From: Phycisphaera sp.
GTDB taxonomy: Bacteria > Planctomycetota > Phycisphaerae > Phycisphaerales > UBA1924
DNA: 64,000 nucleotides
Direction of reading: 5' to 3'
NCBI GenBank assembly: GCA_003712165.1
Contig: RHLH01000001.1
Location: 1,895,575-1,959,574, forward strand
Positions 51,517 to 60,630 of the stretch are shown here, piece after piece. Both the position numbers and the translations under genes were made by a program. Position 1 is the first letter of the stretch; every line of letters begins with the position of its first letter. The notes beneath the pieces were generated by a model. It saw only the letters and a list, made by a program, of their open reading frames with translations. It searched no databases and had not been told where the DNA came from.

Positions 51517-52806
51517 ATGTCTGCGATGACCACCAACACACACCCTATCGACGAGGCCCACGCGAGCCATCTCGACGAACAGGACCCACTCGCTCAATTC
51601 CGCGAGCGGTTTCACATCCCGATGAAGGCTGGAAAGCAGGTCGTCTATCTGACCGGCAACTCGCTCGGGCTTCAGCCAAGGGCTGTCAAGGAACTGATTA
51701 ACCAGGAACTCGAAGACTGGGCTAGTCTCGCTGTCAACGCGCACTTCGAAGGCCGGGACCCATGGAAGGACTACCACGAGCAGTTTAGAGGTCCGCTCTC
51801 AAGGCTCGTCGGGGCCAGGGAGTCCGAGGTCGTCGCGATGAATTCGCTGACGGTCAACCTGCACCTGCTGATGGCCACGTTTTACACACCGACCGGTTCT
51901 CGATACAAAATCGTGATTGAGGACAACTCGTTCCCGTCCGATTCGTACGCCGTCGGTTCACAGGCAAAGTTTCACGGGCGAGAGATCAGCGATACGGTCA
52001 TCAGGCTCAGCCCCCGAGAGGGTGAGCACACATTGAGAACCGACGACGTGTGCGATCTCATCCGGAACGAAGGCGACTCGATCGCGCTCGTGATGATCGG
52101 TGGCGTCAACTACCTGACTGGTCAGCTCATGGACATGGCGACCATCACACAGGCGGGCCGAGATGCCGGCTGTATCGTGGGTTGGGATCTCGCGCATGCG
52201 ATGGGCAACGTACCGATGAAGCTCCACGACTGGGGCGCCGATTTCGCGGCGTGGTGCAGCTACAAGTACCTCAACTCCGGGCCTGGTGCCGTCGCGGGTG
52301 CGTTCGTGCACGAGCGGCATCACCGCACGGATCGCCCCCGATTCGCGGGCTGGTGGGGCAACGATCCCAAGACTCGGTTCCGGATGGGGCCCGACTTCAT
52401 CCCAGAGCACAGCGCAGACGCGTGGCAGCTCTCGAACCCTCCGATCCTCGGCATGACCCCGATCAAAGCGTCGCTCGCGATCTTCGATGAGATCGGGATC
52501 GACAGGCTCCGAGAGAAATCGCTCCGCATCACGGGCTACATGGAATCGCTCATCCGCCAGCGCTGCGGCGACCGAGTCACGATCCTCACCCCTGAAGATC
52601 CCGCACAGAGAGGGTCGCAGCTCTCGCTCGTGATCGCGGGAAATGTCTCTGGGGTTCGTGATCTGCTTGAGGAACGGGGTGTGGTCGCCGACTTCCGCGA
52701 GCCGAACGTCATCCGCGCGGCACCGGTGCCGACATATGTCTCGTACCATGATGTATGGCGGTTTGTTGATGTGCTCGCGGAACTCGTAGAGAAAGCGAAC
52801 GCCTAA
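51517..52806 (+). CDS. kynU: Kynureninase
   Basis: 429 residues, PLP-dependent. It cleaves 3-hydroxykynurenine to 3-hydroxyanthranilate and alanine. VYLTGNSLGLQP near the start, MNSLTVNLHLLM, GWDLAHAMGN and the PLP Lys in AAWCSYKYLNSGPG are visible. Stop and next start overlap by one base (TAATGG region), so it is coupled to kmo. Confidence 0.95.
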   Translation: MSAMTTNTHPIDEAHASHLDEQDPLAQFRERFHIPMKAGKQVVYLTGNSLGLQPRAVKELINQELEDWASLAVNAHFEGRDPWKDYHEQFRGPLSRLVGARESEVVAMNSLTVNLHLLMATFYTPTGSRYKIVIEDNSFPSDSYAVGSQAKFHGREISDTVIRLSPREGEHTLRTDDVCDLIRNEGDSIALVMIGGVNYLTGQLMDMATITQAGRDAGCIVGWDLAHAMGNVPMKLHDWGADFAAWCSYKYLNSGPGAVAGAFVHERHHRTDRPRFAGWWGNDPKTRFRMGPDFIPEHSADAWQLSNPPILGMTPIKASLAIFDEIGIDRLREKSLRITGYMESLIRQRCGDRVTILTPEDPAQRGSQLSLVIAGNVSGVRDLLEERGVVADFREPNVIRAAPVPTYVSYHDVWRFVDVLAELVEKANA

Positions 52807-54197
52807 TGGCTAAGACTCCAGCGAACACACACGTCGTGATCGCCGGCGCAGGGCTCGTTGGAGCGCTCCTTGCGATCCAACTGGGCAGACGGGGATACAA
52901 GGTCACGCTCTGTGAGCGCAGACCGGACCCCCGTACAAATGGTTTCATCGGTGGTCGTTCGATCAACCTCGCGCTGTCGTGCCGGGGCATCACAGCACTC
53001 GAACGCGTCGGGCTCGCCGATCGCGTGCTCGCCGACGCGATTCGCATGCCCGGGCGTATGCTGCACGACGAGGCCGGCAATCTCACATTCCAGGCATACA
53101 GCAGCAACCCCGAGGACGCGATCCACTCCGTGTCCAGGGGAGGACTCAATGTCACTCTGCTCGAGGCTCTCGCAGAGTACGACAACGTCGTGATGCTCTT
53201 CGAACACCGATGTGTCGGCGCAGACCTTGACGCACCCGCAATCGAAGTTGAGATTACCGGCGGAGAATCGAAGCGGATTGAAGCCGACTACGTCATTGGC
53301 TGTGACGGAGCGTTCTCCGCGGTCAGGGCTGTCATGCAAACCCAAAATCGGTTCAACTACAGCCAGCAGTACCTCGACCACGGCTACAAGGAATTGACCA
53401 TCCCCCCCGCGAGCGAGTGCGGCGTCGATCCTGCGCTCCATAACGGGTTCGCGATGGACCCCAACGCGCTGCACATCTGGCCCCGGGGCCATTACATGAT
53501 GATCGCCCTTCCCAATGCGGATCGAACATTTACATGCACCCTGTTCTGGCCCTTTGAAGGCTCCGAGAGCTTTGATGAAATCTCATCTGAGAGCGCCGTC
53601 CTGCCGTTCTTCGAGAAACACTTCGCAGACGCCGTGCCCCTTATGCCCACGCTCATCGAGGACTACACCAAGAACCCAATCGGATCACTCGTCACCGTTC
53701 GCTGCTCGCCCTGGCACAAGTTCGGCAATACGGTTCTGCTGGGTGATGCCGCTCACGCAATCGTTCCTTTCTATGGGCAGGGCATGAACAGCGGGTTCGA
53801 GGACTGCCGCGTGCTCGGTGAACTCATCGACGAGCACGACGGCGACTTTGGAGAAGTTATTCGCGAATTCTCGAAACGCAGGATCCCGAATGCGAACGCG
53901 ATTGCCGATCTGGCCCTTGACAATTTCATCGAGATGCGCGACAGCGTTGCCAACCAGATGTTCCTGCTTCGAAAGCGAATCGAGCACGCACTCCACGCAA
54001 TCGATGCAGAGCGGTACATGCCGCTCTATAACCTCGTCAGCTTCTCGAACATGCCCTATGCCGATGCCCAAGAAGTAGGCAGCAAGGTCGTCAGGCTCGC
54101 TCAGAACATCGCCGACGCGATCGGGCTTGAGAGTGGGCAGACGATGAGCGATGCCGAATTGAGTCGGGTGGTCGCAGAGTACATCAGCAAGGATTGA
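52806..54197 (+). CDS. kmo: Kynurenine 3-monooxygenase
   Basis: 463 residues, class A flavin hydroxylase. FAD loop VIAGAGLVGALLAIQLGRRG, GRSINLALSCRG (substrate-side conserved), and GDAAHAIVPFYGQGMNSGFED. It hydroxylates kynurenine using NADPH and O2. No strong C-terminal membrane anchor is seen, as in other bacterial forms. It lies between kynU and the formamidase gene. Confidence 0.95.
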   Translation: MAKTPANTHVVIAGAGLVGALLAIQLGRRGYKVTLCERRPDPRTNGFIGGRSINLALSCRGITALERVGLADRVLADAIRMPGRMLHDEAGNLTFQAYSSNPEDAIHSVSRGGLNVTLLEALAEYDNVVMLFEHRCVGADLDAPAIEVEITGGESKRIEADYVIGCDGAFSAVRAVMQTQNRFNYSQQYLDHGYKELTIPPASECGVDPALHNGFAMDPNALHIWPRGHYMMIALPNADRTFTCTLFWPFEGSESFDEISSESAVLPFFEKHFADAVPLMPTLIEDYTKNPIGSLVTVRCSPWHKFGNTVLLGDAAHAIVPFYGQGMNSGFEDCRVLGELIDEHDGDFGEVIREFSKRRIPNANAIADLALDNFIEMRDSVANQMFLLRKRIEHALHAIDAERYMPLYNLVSFSNMPYADAQEVGSKVVRLAQNIADAIGLESGQTMSDAELSRVVAEYISKD

Positions 54198-54201
54198 TTT
54201 C

Positions 54202-54822
54202 ATGCTCTACGACATCAGCCCTGCTCTCACACCCAACACAGCTGTCTTCCCGGGTGACACGCCGCTCTCGCGCGAAGTCCTGCTGGACATGCACGACGGC
54301 GCACCCCTCACCCTCTCGACTTTGCGCAGCACAGTTCACCTCGGGGCGCACGCCGACGGCGCCAACCACTACGGCACAGATGCGCCTGCTATCGACCAGA
54401 TGCCGCTCGAGCACTACCTGGGCGACTGCTGCGTCATCGAGTGCGCACCAGCTCTGGGTCGGCGGCTCGAAATCCATGACCTGCTTCAGCCAATCGATGC
54501 CAAGCGGGTGCTTCTCAAGACCGGGACCTGGCCTGATCACAACACATTCAACCCGGACTTCGCGGGACTCTCGGCCGAGCTTGTCGAACGCCTGGCCTCG
54601 CAGGGTGTGATGACCGTCGGTGTCGATACGCCGAGCGTTGATCTATCAGATTCGAAAGAGCTGCCCGCTCACCGAGCGATCCTCAAGCACAGCATCGCGA
54701 TACTTGAATGCCTCGATCTCTCTGACGTGCTGCCCGGGAGCTACGAGTTGATCGCGCTGCCTCTGAAGCTTGTTGGCTTTGATGCAAGCCCGGTCAGAGC
54801 CGTGCTCCGCACACTCGATTAA
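54202..54822 (+). CDS. kynB: Kynurenine formamidase (cyclase family)
   Basis: 206 residues. It hydrolyses N-formylkynurenine. The metal motif HLGAHADGANHYG (HxGxHxDxxxH) is near residue 47, with DISPALTPNTAVFPGD at the start and VGVDTPSVDLSDSKELPAHR late, as in KynB. Last gene of the operon; its last 4 bases overlap the convergent RidA-like gene. Tryptophan 2,3-dioxygenase, the preceding step, is not in the window. Confidence 0.93.
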   Translation: MLYDISPALTPNTAVFPGDTPLSREVLLDMHDGAPLTLSTLRSTVHLGAHADGANHYGTDAPAIDQMPLEHYLGDCCVIECAPALGRRLEIHDLLQPIDAKRVLLKTGTWPDHNTFNPDFAGLSAELVERLASQGVMTVGVDTPSVDLSDSKELPAHRAILKHSIAILECLDLSDVLPGSYELIALPLKLVGFDASPVRAVLRTLD

Positions 54823-55256
54823 TCGACCGTCGCGATCACCTTGAGCTCAACCGCGATGGGCGCGTTCCCGCCTTGCGGCAGGCGCGAGATCTCAATCGTC
54901 GTCCTCGCGGGGTTTGGGTTCCCCTCACCGGCGAAGTACTCGGCGTACACCTTGTTGTACCCCTCGAAGTCGCGCTTCATGTCGGTCAGAAACGAGAGCA
55001 CATCGACGATGTTCTCCCAATTGCTCCCCGCGTCCTCGAGGACAGCGCGTATGTTCTCGAAACAGCTCCTGCACTGGGCTTCGATATCGTAGTCGACCAT
55101 GTTCCCATGCTCGTCGAGCGTCACGCCGGGGATATCCTTCGAGCCTCGCACGCGAGGCCCGACACCTGAGAGGAATAGGAGGTTGCCCACACGCCTCGCG
55201 TGTGGGTACGCGCCGACTGCCTCGGGGGCCCTGCTGCTCTCGATCCGATCGGACAT
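54819..55256 (-). CDS. RidA-family 2-aminomuconate deaminase candidate
   Basis: 145 residues. RidA/YjgF fold: AVGAYPHARRVGNLLFLSG near the start and ARTTIEISRLPQGG with the conserved Arg near the end. The 110-residue core is extended with GSKDIPGVTLDEHGNMVDYD, like aminomuconate deaminases (AmnD-type) rather than general RidA. Next to the semialdehyde dehydrogenase gene, so deamination of 2-aminomuconate to 4-oxalocrotonate is the likely role. Confidence 0.85.
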   Translation of the reverse strand: MSDRIESSRAPEAVGAYPHARRVGNLLFLSGVGPRVRGSKDIPGVTLDEHGNMVDYDIEAQCRSCFENIRAVLEDAGSNWENIVDVLSFLTDMKRDFEGYNKVYAEYFAGEGNPNPARTTIEISRLPQGGNAPIAVELKVIATVD

Positions 55257-55266
55257 GAATTCTCTC

Positions 55267-56718
55267 CTAGAGCTTCACGCAGACGTTCTTTGGCTCGGTA
55301 AAGAACCGAAGCGCTTCTGTCCCACCCTCGCGGCCAACACCGGATTCCTTGGCCCCGCCGAACGGCGTACGCAGATCACGGAGCATCCAGCAGTTGACCC
55401 AGACGATGCCCGCCTCGATCTGAGCGGCAACCCGATGCGCCCGCGAGACATCGCTCGTCCAGATCATCGAGGCGAGGCCGTAGTCGGTGCCGTTGGCAAT
55501 CTCGATCGCCTGCTCCTCGCATTTAAAGCTCGTCACGCTGACGACCGGGCCGAAAATCTCGCTCTGCTCTACTTCGCATGTGGGATCGAGCCCGGACATG
55601 ACGGTTGGCTTGTAGAAGTACCCGCCCCCACATCTCGCCCCGTCTGGTGTGAACGACTCACCGCCGCAGTGGATCTCGGCGCCCAGCTCGCGTGCTTTAT
55701 GAACCGCGCTTGTTACCTTGGCATGGTGCTCGCTCGAGACGAGTGCTCCGAATTCCGTCTGCACTTCGCTGGGATCGCCGAGCTTGATCTTTCCTACTCG
55801 TTCAACGAGCCTCGCAACAAACTCGTCCGCGATAGAGGCTTCAACAATGATCCGTGAACCGCAGAGACAGATCTGCCCCTGGTTGCTGAACCCGGCTCTG
55901 CACGCGGTCTCGACCGCGTCATCGAGATCAGCGTCGGCGAAGATGATGTTCGGGTTCTTCCCGCCCAGTTCGAGACTCACGCGTTTGAGCTTCGCTCCAG
56001 CAGTCTTCCCGATCCACTGACCCACGCCCGTCGAACCGGTAAACGAGATCGCCGGGATGTTGGGGTGCTCGATGATCGCTTTGCCGCACGGATCACCGAG
56101 CCCGTGAACGATGTTCATCACGCCGGCGGGCAGCCCGGCTTCGGTTGCGAGTTCACCCAGCATGGAAGCGGTCATAGGCGTGACCTCGGAAGGCTTGGCC
56201 ACGCATGTGTTCCCCGTCGCGATCGCGGGCGCGATCTTCCAGGTCAGCAGGTAGAGCGGCAGATTCCAGGGCGAGATAAGCCCGGCGACGCCTCTCGGCT
56301 TGCGGAGCGTGTAGTTGATCGCCTGCCCATCCGTATCGTGAAAGCCCGATTCGCTGTGCAGGATCGCGCCGGCAAAGAAGCGAAAGTTTGCCGCCGCTCT
56401 TGGGATATCAACTGTGCGAGCAACCGACACGGGCTTCCCCGAGTCACGCGACTCTGCTATTGCGAGGCTGTCCAGTTCTCTATCGATCAGGTCGGCGAGT
56501 GCATATAGCACCCCCGCCCGCTCGCTGGCAGGCGTGCCTGACCAATCAGGGAACGCCGAAGCCGCAGCCTGGTACGCGAGTTCTACGTCTTGCGCGTCAG
56601 ACGCGGAGCACTTCGCGTAGACCTTGCCTGTTGCTGGCTCATATACATCCAGTAACCCACCGGCTTGCGGCTCGACAAACTCGCCATTGATGTAATTTCG
56701 GATCTCGTGCATGGTCAT
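55267..56718 (-). CDS. 2-aminomuconic semialdehyde dehydrogenase (aldehyde dehydrogenase)
   Basis: 483 residues. SPWNLPLYLLTWK is the NAD-site motif, SLELGGKNPNIIFADADL carries the catalytic Glu, and FSNQGQICLCGSRI the catalytic Cys (the first of the two Cys is the expected one). It oxidises the product of the ACMSD step to 2-aminomuconate. The aldehyde substrate is inferred from context. It starts 2 bases before the SDR stop. Confidence 0.92.
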   Translation of the reverse strand: MTMHEIRNYINGEFVEPQAGGLLDVYEPATGKVYAKCSASDAQDVELAYQAAASAFPDWSGTPASERAGVLYALADLIDRELDSLAIAESRDSGKPVSVARTVDIPRAAANFRFFAGAILHSESGFHDTDGQAINYTLRKPRGVAGLISPWNLPLYLLTWKIAPAIATGNTCVAKPSEVTPMTASMLGELATEAGLPAGVMNIVHGLGDPCGKAIIEHPNIPAISFTGSTGVGQWIGKTAGAKLKRVSLELGGKNPNIIFADADLDDAVETACRAGFSNQGQICLCGSRIIVEASIADEFVARLVERVGKIKLGDPSEVQTEFGALVSSEHHAKVTSAVHKARELGAEIHCGGESFTPDGARCGGGYFYKPTVMSGLDPTCEVEQSEIFGPVVSVTSFKCEEQAIEIANGTDYGLASMIWTSDVSRAHRVAAQIEAGIVWVNCWMLRDLRTPFGGAKESGVGREGGTEALRFFTEPKNVCVKL

Positions 56719-56720
56719 CC

Positions 56721-57509
56721 CTACAGCGTGGGGAGGCGCCCGCCGTCAACCGGGATATTGATCCCGTTGATATACGAAGCCGCAGGTGAGGCGAGGAACG
56801 CGACCGCGGCAGCGACCTCCTCTGGTTCGCCCAGTCGTCCCGCAGGGATCGCAGAAACGGCTTCAGCCCTGATCTCATCGGGAGTCTTGCCGAGTTTCTC
56901 TGCCTTGGCCGCGAAGAGCTGCGAAAGCCTGGCGGTATCGGTAAACCCGGGCAGCACGTTGTTCACGGTGATATTGTCCACCGCGAGTTCGCTCGCGAGC
57001 GTCTTGGCCCAGCTCGCCACGGCTCCGCGGATGGTGTTGGAAACACCGAGCCCCGAGATCGGGGCTTTGACACTCGTCGAAATGATATTGATGACCCTGC
57101 CGTACTTTGACGCCCTGAAGCCCGGGAGCAGTTCCTGAACAAGGGTCTGGTTGTTGATCAGATGCGCCTTGAACGCATCGAGGAAATGCTCGTGGCTCGC
57201 ATCGATCGCCTTACCTCCGGGAGGGCCCCCCGTGTTATTGACGAGGACCTGCCACCGGTATCCCGATGCCACGGCGCCGGAGATCGCTGCGGACACGCTT
57301 GCCGGCTCTGAGAAATCCGCCGCGATCCAGTCGTGGTTCTGGTCGTGACTCCGGGGCAGGTCGGCGCACACCTGCTCGAGACGCTCGGAGTTGCGCGCTA
57401 GAAGCGTGATCTCGGCTCCAAGTTCGGCGAGCGCGACCGCAGAGGCGTGCCCGATGCCCTGTGTTGAGCCGCACACCAAAGCCCGCTTGCCCTCGAGAGA
57501 AATGTTCAT
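56721..57509 (-). CDS. SDR-family protein lacking the usual Tyr-x3-Lys
   Basis: 262 residues. Rossmann start RALVCGSTQGIGHASAVALA, NNTGGPPGG, and a C-terminal SDR pattern INGINIPVDGGRLP. At the catalytic position ISTSVKAPISGLGVSNTIRG replaces the canonical Tyr-x-x-x-Lys, as in an SDR subgroup whose chemistry is unclear. First gene of the minus-strand kynurenine operon, so a substrate of this pathway is likely, perhaps a downstream hydroxy or oxo acid. Confidence 0.85.
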   Translation of the reverse strand: MNISLEGKRALVCGSTQGIGHASAVALAELGAEITLLARNSERLEQVCADLPRSHDQNHDWIAADFSEPASVSAAISGAVASGYRWQVLVNNTGGPPGGKAIDASHEHFLDAFKAHLINNQTLVQELLPGFRASKYGRVINIISTSVKAPISGLGVSNTIRGAVASWAKTLASELAVDNITVNNVLPGFTDTARLSQLFAAKAEKLGKTPDEIRAEAVSAIPAGRLGEPEEVAAAVAFLASPAASYINGINIPVDGGRLPTL

Positions 57510-57626
57510 ACGCGTATCTCACCCTTGCCTGTGCTGAACAGAGTCAGACTGAGGATATCGCTCGGCACATCGTCAGGCGACCCGGCTGACGAGGGACATA
57601 CGTGGCTCGTACAAATTGACAAGGAC

Positions 57627-58523
57627 TCAGTGGGCGTGGTCATGAGACGAGTGGTCGTCGGCACCGTGACCCGAATGCCCGAGGCCGTGCCCGTGACCTT
57701 CGATCAGCCCCAGTGCTAATGCCACGGCGACCCCGATCGCCAGCGCAGCAGTCAGCTGGATCCGGTGATGTGCGTGGAACTGGACTTCTGGCATCAGATC
57801 CGCGAGCGCCACACAGATAAACGCACCGGCGCAGAACGCCATGGCGTAACCCGTCACCACGGAGCCCGACTCGCCCACCCCCATCAGACCGAGATACGCC
57901 AGCCACGCTGCCAGCGGAGCGATGAGGGCATAGAGCAGATTCACACGCTTGCGCACGGTTTCGTCGCTCCCGATCGTCGCTGAAATCGCCAGCGCATCGA
58001 GCGGCTTGTGAAGAACAACAACAATGAAGACCAGCAGGCCCGGGATCGCGTGCCCCTCCTCGAAACTGATCGCGGCGGCGAGCGCTGCCCCATCGACGAT
58101 GCTGTGCAGCGACAGACCCGCGAGCAGCGTCATCCAACGGACGGCTCCGCCCTTTGCGGGACCGGGGTGGACATGGTGTGTGTGCTCATCCGCGTGGTTG
58201 TGCTCGTGGTCCTGCTCACAGGTTGTATGAGGCTCGATCCCAGGCTCGATGCTGTGCACGTGCAGGAACCGCATCAGCAGAAACACCCCGACCATGCCCA
58301 GCAGAATCATGAACGCGGCTTTATCGACCGAGTTGTCGAGCATAATGACCGCGTGCGGCATCAGGTGGAGCACCGCGACCCCGAGCATGAGCCCGCTCAC
58401 GAAGCTCAGGGCGAGCTGCATCCGCAGGTGTGTCAGCTTGATGATCGAGGGCAGCATCCCGCCCCCGAGTGAGGCAAAGATCAGCAGCGGTGTAGCGATG
58501 AGTAGAACAACCCAGCCGGACAA
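57627..58523 (-). CDS. ZIP family metal transporter
   Basis: 298 residues with about eight helices. SGLMLGVAVLHLMPHAV (helix with conserved His) and LSLHSIVDGAALAAAISFEEG, VLHKPLDALAI match ZIP metal-site helices IV and V. His-rich cytoplasmic loop near residue 105 (HEHNHADEHTHHVHPG) and a His-rich C-terminus suggest zinc binding. Divalent metal uptake is inferred. Not linked to neighbours by spacing. Confidence 0.92.
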   Translation of the reverse strand: MSGWVVLLIATPLLIFASLGGGMLPSIIKLTHLRMQLALSFVSGLMLGVAVLHLMPHAVIMLDNSVDKAAFMILLGMVGVFLLMRFLHVHSIEPGIEPHTTCEQDHEHNHADEHTHHVHPGPAKGGAVRWMTLLAGLSLHSIVDGAALAAAISFEEGHAIPGLLVFIVVVLHKPLDALAISATIGSDETVRKRVNLLYALIAPLAAWLAYLGLMGVGESGSVVTGYAMAFCAGAFICVALADLMPEVQFHAHHRIQLTAALAIGVAVALALGLIEGHGHGLGHSGHGADDHSSHDHAH

Positions 58524-58575
58524 TGCGGTTCCTTTCTACAGACTTGCTGAGGCTAGCTCGACGTACAGTTCCCTG

Positions 58576-60630
58576 TCAATCCAAGGAGCCTCTGCACGCC
58601 CAGATGCACCAGGGCATGGCGTTCTTAAAGTCATCCGGAGTCAGCGATTTCGTCAGCTCCTTGACCGGGAATCCGATCTCGCCCATCGAGCCTTCATCAA
58701 ACGCGATGCCAGCCGGTACAGCAAGAAGGGCCGTCCCGCCAGGACTCAGCACTTCAGCGCAAGACTGAAGCAGATCAGCGAACGCGGGCGTTACCCGCGA
58801 AGCCTCGTCAGAACCAAGCACGCACACAATCAGATCGAATCGCTCGTCGTCGATTTGGTCTATCACATCGACAGCATCGCCAACGCCGACTTCCGTGTTT
58901 GCGGCTTGGTTGATCTTCAAATTCCGACGCAGCCTTGCCTGAGCAAGGTCATCTGGGCAATACGCGGTCATGTTCGATGCAACAGCTGCTGTGCACTCGG
59001 ATGCGTGACCTGGTCTCGCGCAGAGATCCAGAACTCGTGCGTCCTTTGCTCGCCTTGCAACCCACGCTCGCAACTCCCTGAGTGACAGTTCGAGCCCCGC
59101 TCCCGACATCTCGGCGGGCCGAACCTCGTAGTACACGCCCCGCTCAACCAACTCGATCTGATCGCTTGCGCGCTGGGAGGAAGCGCTCCGGTGGACCCTC
59201 TGCACCGATTCTGGCGAGATGCCCATTACCTCGGATGCGATACCCGATATCTCGCGCAGGATGTTGAGCTTGTCGGCCGAGTAGGTCTTTCCCGGGTCGC
59301 CCTTGTCCTCAACACGGAGTGACTCTCCGAGGCGATCGATCGAGATCCGAAGCCCGAGGACATCCCCGTCGAACGCGCGAAACGCATGAATGCCGTGTTG
59401 ATTTGGCCACTTGCGGAAGTGCCGTGCCCGCTTGGTCAGTGCGGCACGGAACTGATCCATCGCGTGCCCGTTGGCGCTGGCCGAGAATGCCGGGGAGTCA
59501 TCGGGGCTTGGCGCAAACTGATAGAGCGTGCACTGGATTCTCGCGTTGTATAGCTTGCGCTTGCGGGTTGCAGACTTGCCGATGATCGGCTCGAAATCAG
59601 AGCCTCCGAGCAGGAGACCGTGCGAGAACGAAGGCAGCCTCGAAAGCACCGCAGGCAGGTCTTTCTGGATCCTGTTTGCTTCCTTCTCTTCGCCCACACG
59701 GACGCCGTAGGGCGGGTTCGTGATGACCCAGCCGTTGGCTAGTTCTGTTTCGAGCTCTCGGTAATCGCCGAGATCGAACCGGACGAGGTGAGCCACGCCC
59801 GCGTTCTCAGCGCACTGCCTTGCCAGTCCAACCGCCTGCGGGTTGATGTCGCTCGCAATGATCGGTGCACCCCCTGAATCATCGACCAGTTCGCTCGCTC
59901 GGCAGCGCTCCTGCTCCCAAACTGAATCTCCGATCCAAGGCCAGTGCTCAGCAGCAAACGCCCGACCAATTCCAGGCGCCCGATTCGATGCAAGCAGGGC
60001 GGCTTCGATCGGAATAGTGCCGCTGCCGCAGAACGGATCGATCAGCGGCTGATCGCGTCGCCACCTGCAGATCATGACAAGCGCCGCTGCGAGGGTTTCC
60101 TTGAGCTGCCCTGCCTGCGCACGCTGGCGGTACCCCCGTTTATGGAGCCCCGCTCCCGAGGAATCAAGAGAGACTGTCACGTCCTCGCCCAGCACAGAAA
60201 CATCGACGACGACCTCGGGGCCGGTTTCGTCGAGCGTGTTGCCCTTACCCACGAGCGATTCGACGATGGCGCGCTTGGCGACCGACTGCGCCGATCTCGG
60301 GCTTCTCATGGGAGAGCGGACGATCCCCACGCGAGGCGTCACCCGTGCCCCCACAGGGGCCCAGCGTCTCCAGTCGATCGCGGCGACCCCTGCGAACAGG
60401 TCGTCGAAGTCCTTTGCTCTGAAGCGTCCGGCGACGACCAGAACACGGTCGGCAGCGCGCAGATGAAGATTGCTGCGCACGATCGCGGCTGGGTCAGCGT
60501 TGAATGAGAGCCGCCCGGGAGATGTGGCCTTCGCCTCGTAGCCGAGTCTGGAGAGTTCCCACTTGACCGAGGCTTCGACGCCGAAGGCGGCGGTCGCGAT
60601 GATCTCGACGGGTTGCATGGATCCTGTCAT
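58576..60630 (-). CDS. rlmL: RlmKL-like bifunctional rRNA methyltransferase
   Basis: 684 residues, near E. coli RlmKL (702). An N-terminal THUMP-type region (about 40-160) precedes the first methyltransferase: DPFCGSGTIPIEAALLA and NPPYGVRVGEE (NPPYG active motif). The second, C-terminal domain (about 395-680) is weaker: VLDLCARPGHASE binds SAM, but the last motif reads VCVLG rather than DPP, so the RlmK half may be inactive. It methylates guanine in 23S rRNA by family knowledge. Overlaps the next gene upstream by 4 bases. Confidence 0.88.
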   Translation of the reverse strand: MTGSMQPVEIIATAAFGVEASVKWELSRLGYEAKATSPGRLSFNADPAAIVRSNLHLRAADRVLVVAGRFRAKDFDDLFAGVAAIDWRRWAPVGARVTPRVGIVRSPMRSPRSAQSVAKRAIVESLVGKGNTLDETGPEVVVDVSVLGEDVTVSLDSSGAGLHKRGYRQRAQAGQLKETLAAALVMICRWRRDQPLIDPFCGSGTIPIEAALLASNRAPGIGRAFAAEHWPWIGDSVWEQERCRASELVDDSGGAPIIASDINPQAVGLARQCAENAGVAHLVRFDLGDYRELETELANGWVITNPPYGVRVGEEKEANRIQKDLPAVLSRLPSFSHGLLLGGSDFEPIIGKSATRKRKLYNARIQCTLYQFAPSPDDSPAFSASANGHAMDQFRAALTKRARHFRKWPNQHGIHAFRAFDGDVLGLRISIDRLGESLRVEDKGDPGKTYSADKLNILREISGIASEVMGISPESVQRVHRSASSQRASDQIELVERGVYYEVRPAEMSGAGLELSLRELRAWVARRAKDARVLDLCARPGHASECTAAVASNMTAYCPDDLAQARLRRNLKINQAANTEVGVGDAVDVIDQIDDERFDLIVCVLGSDEASRVTPAFADLLQSCAEVLSPGGTALLAVPAGIAFDEGSMGEIGFPVKELTKSLTPDDFKNAMPWCIWACRGSLD

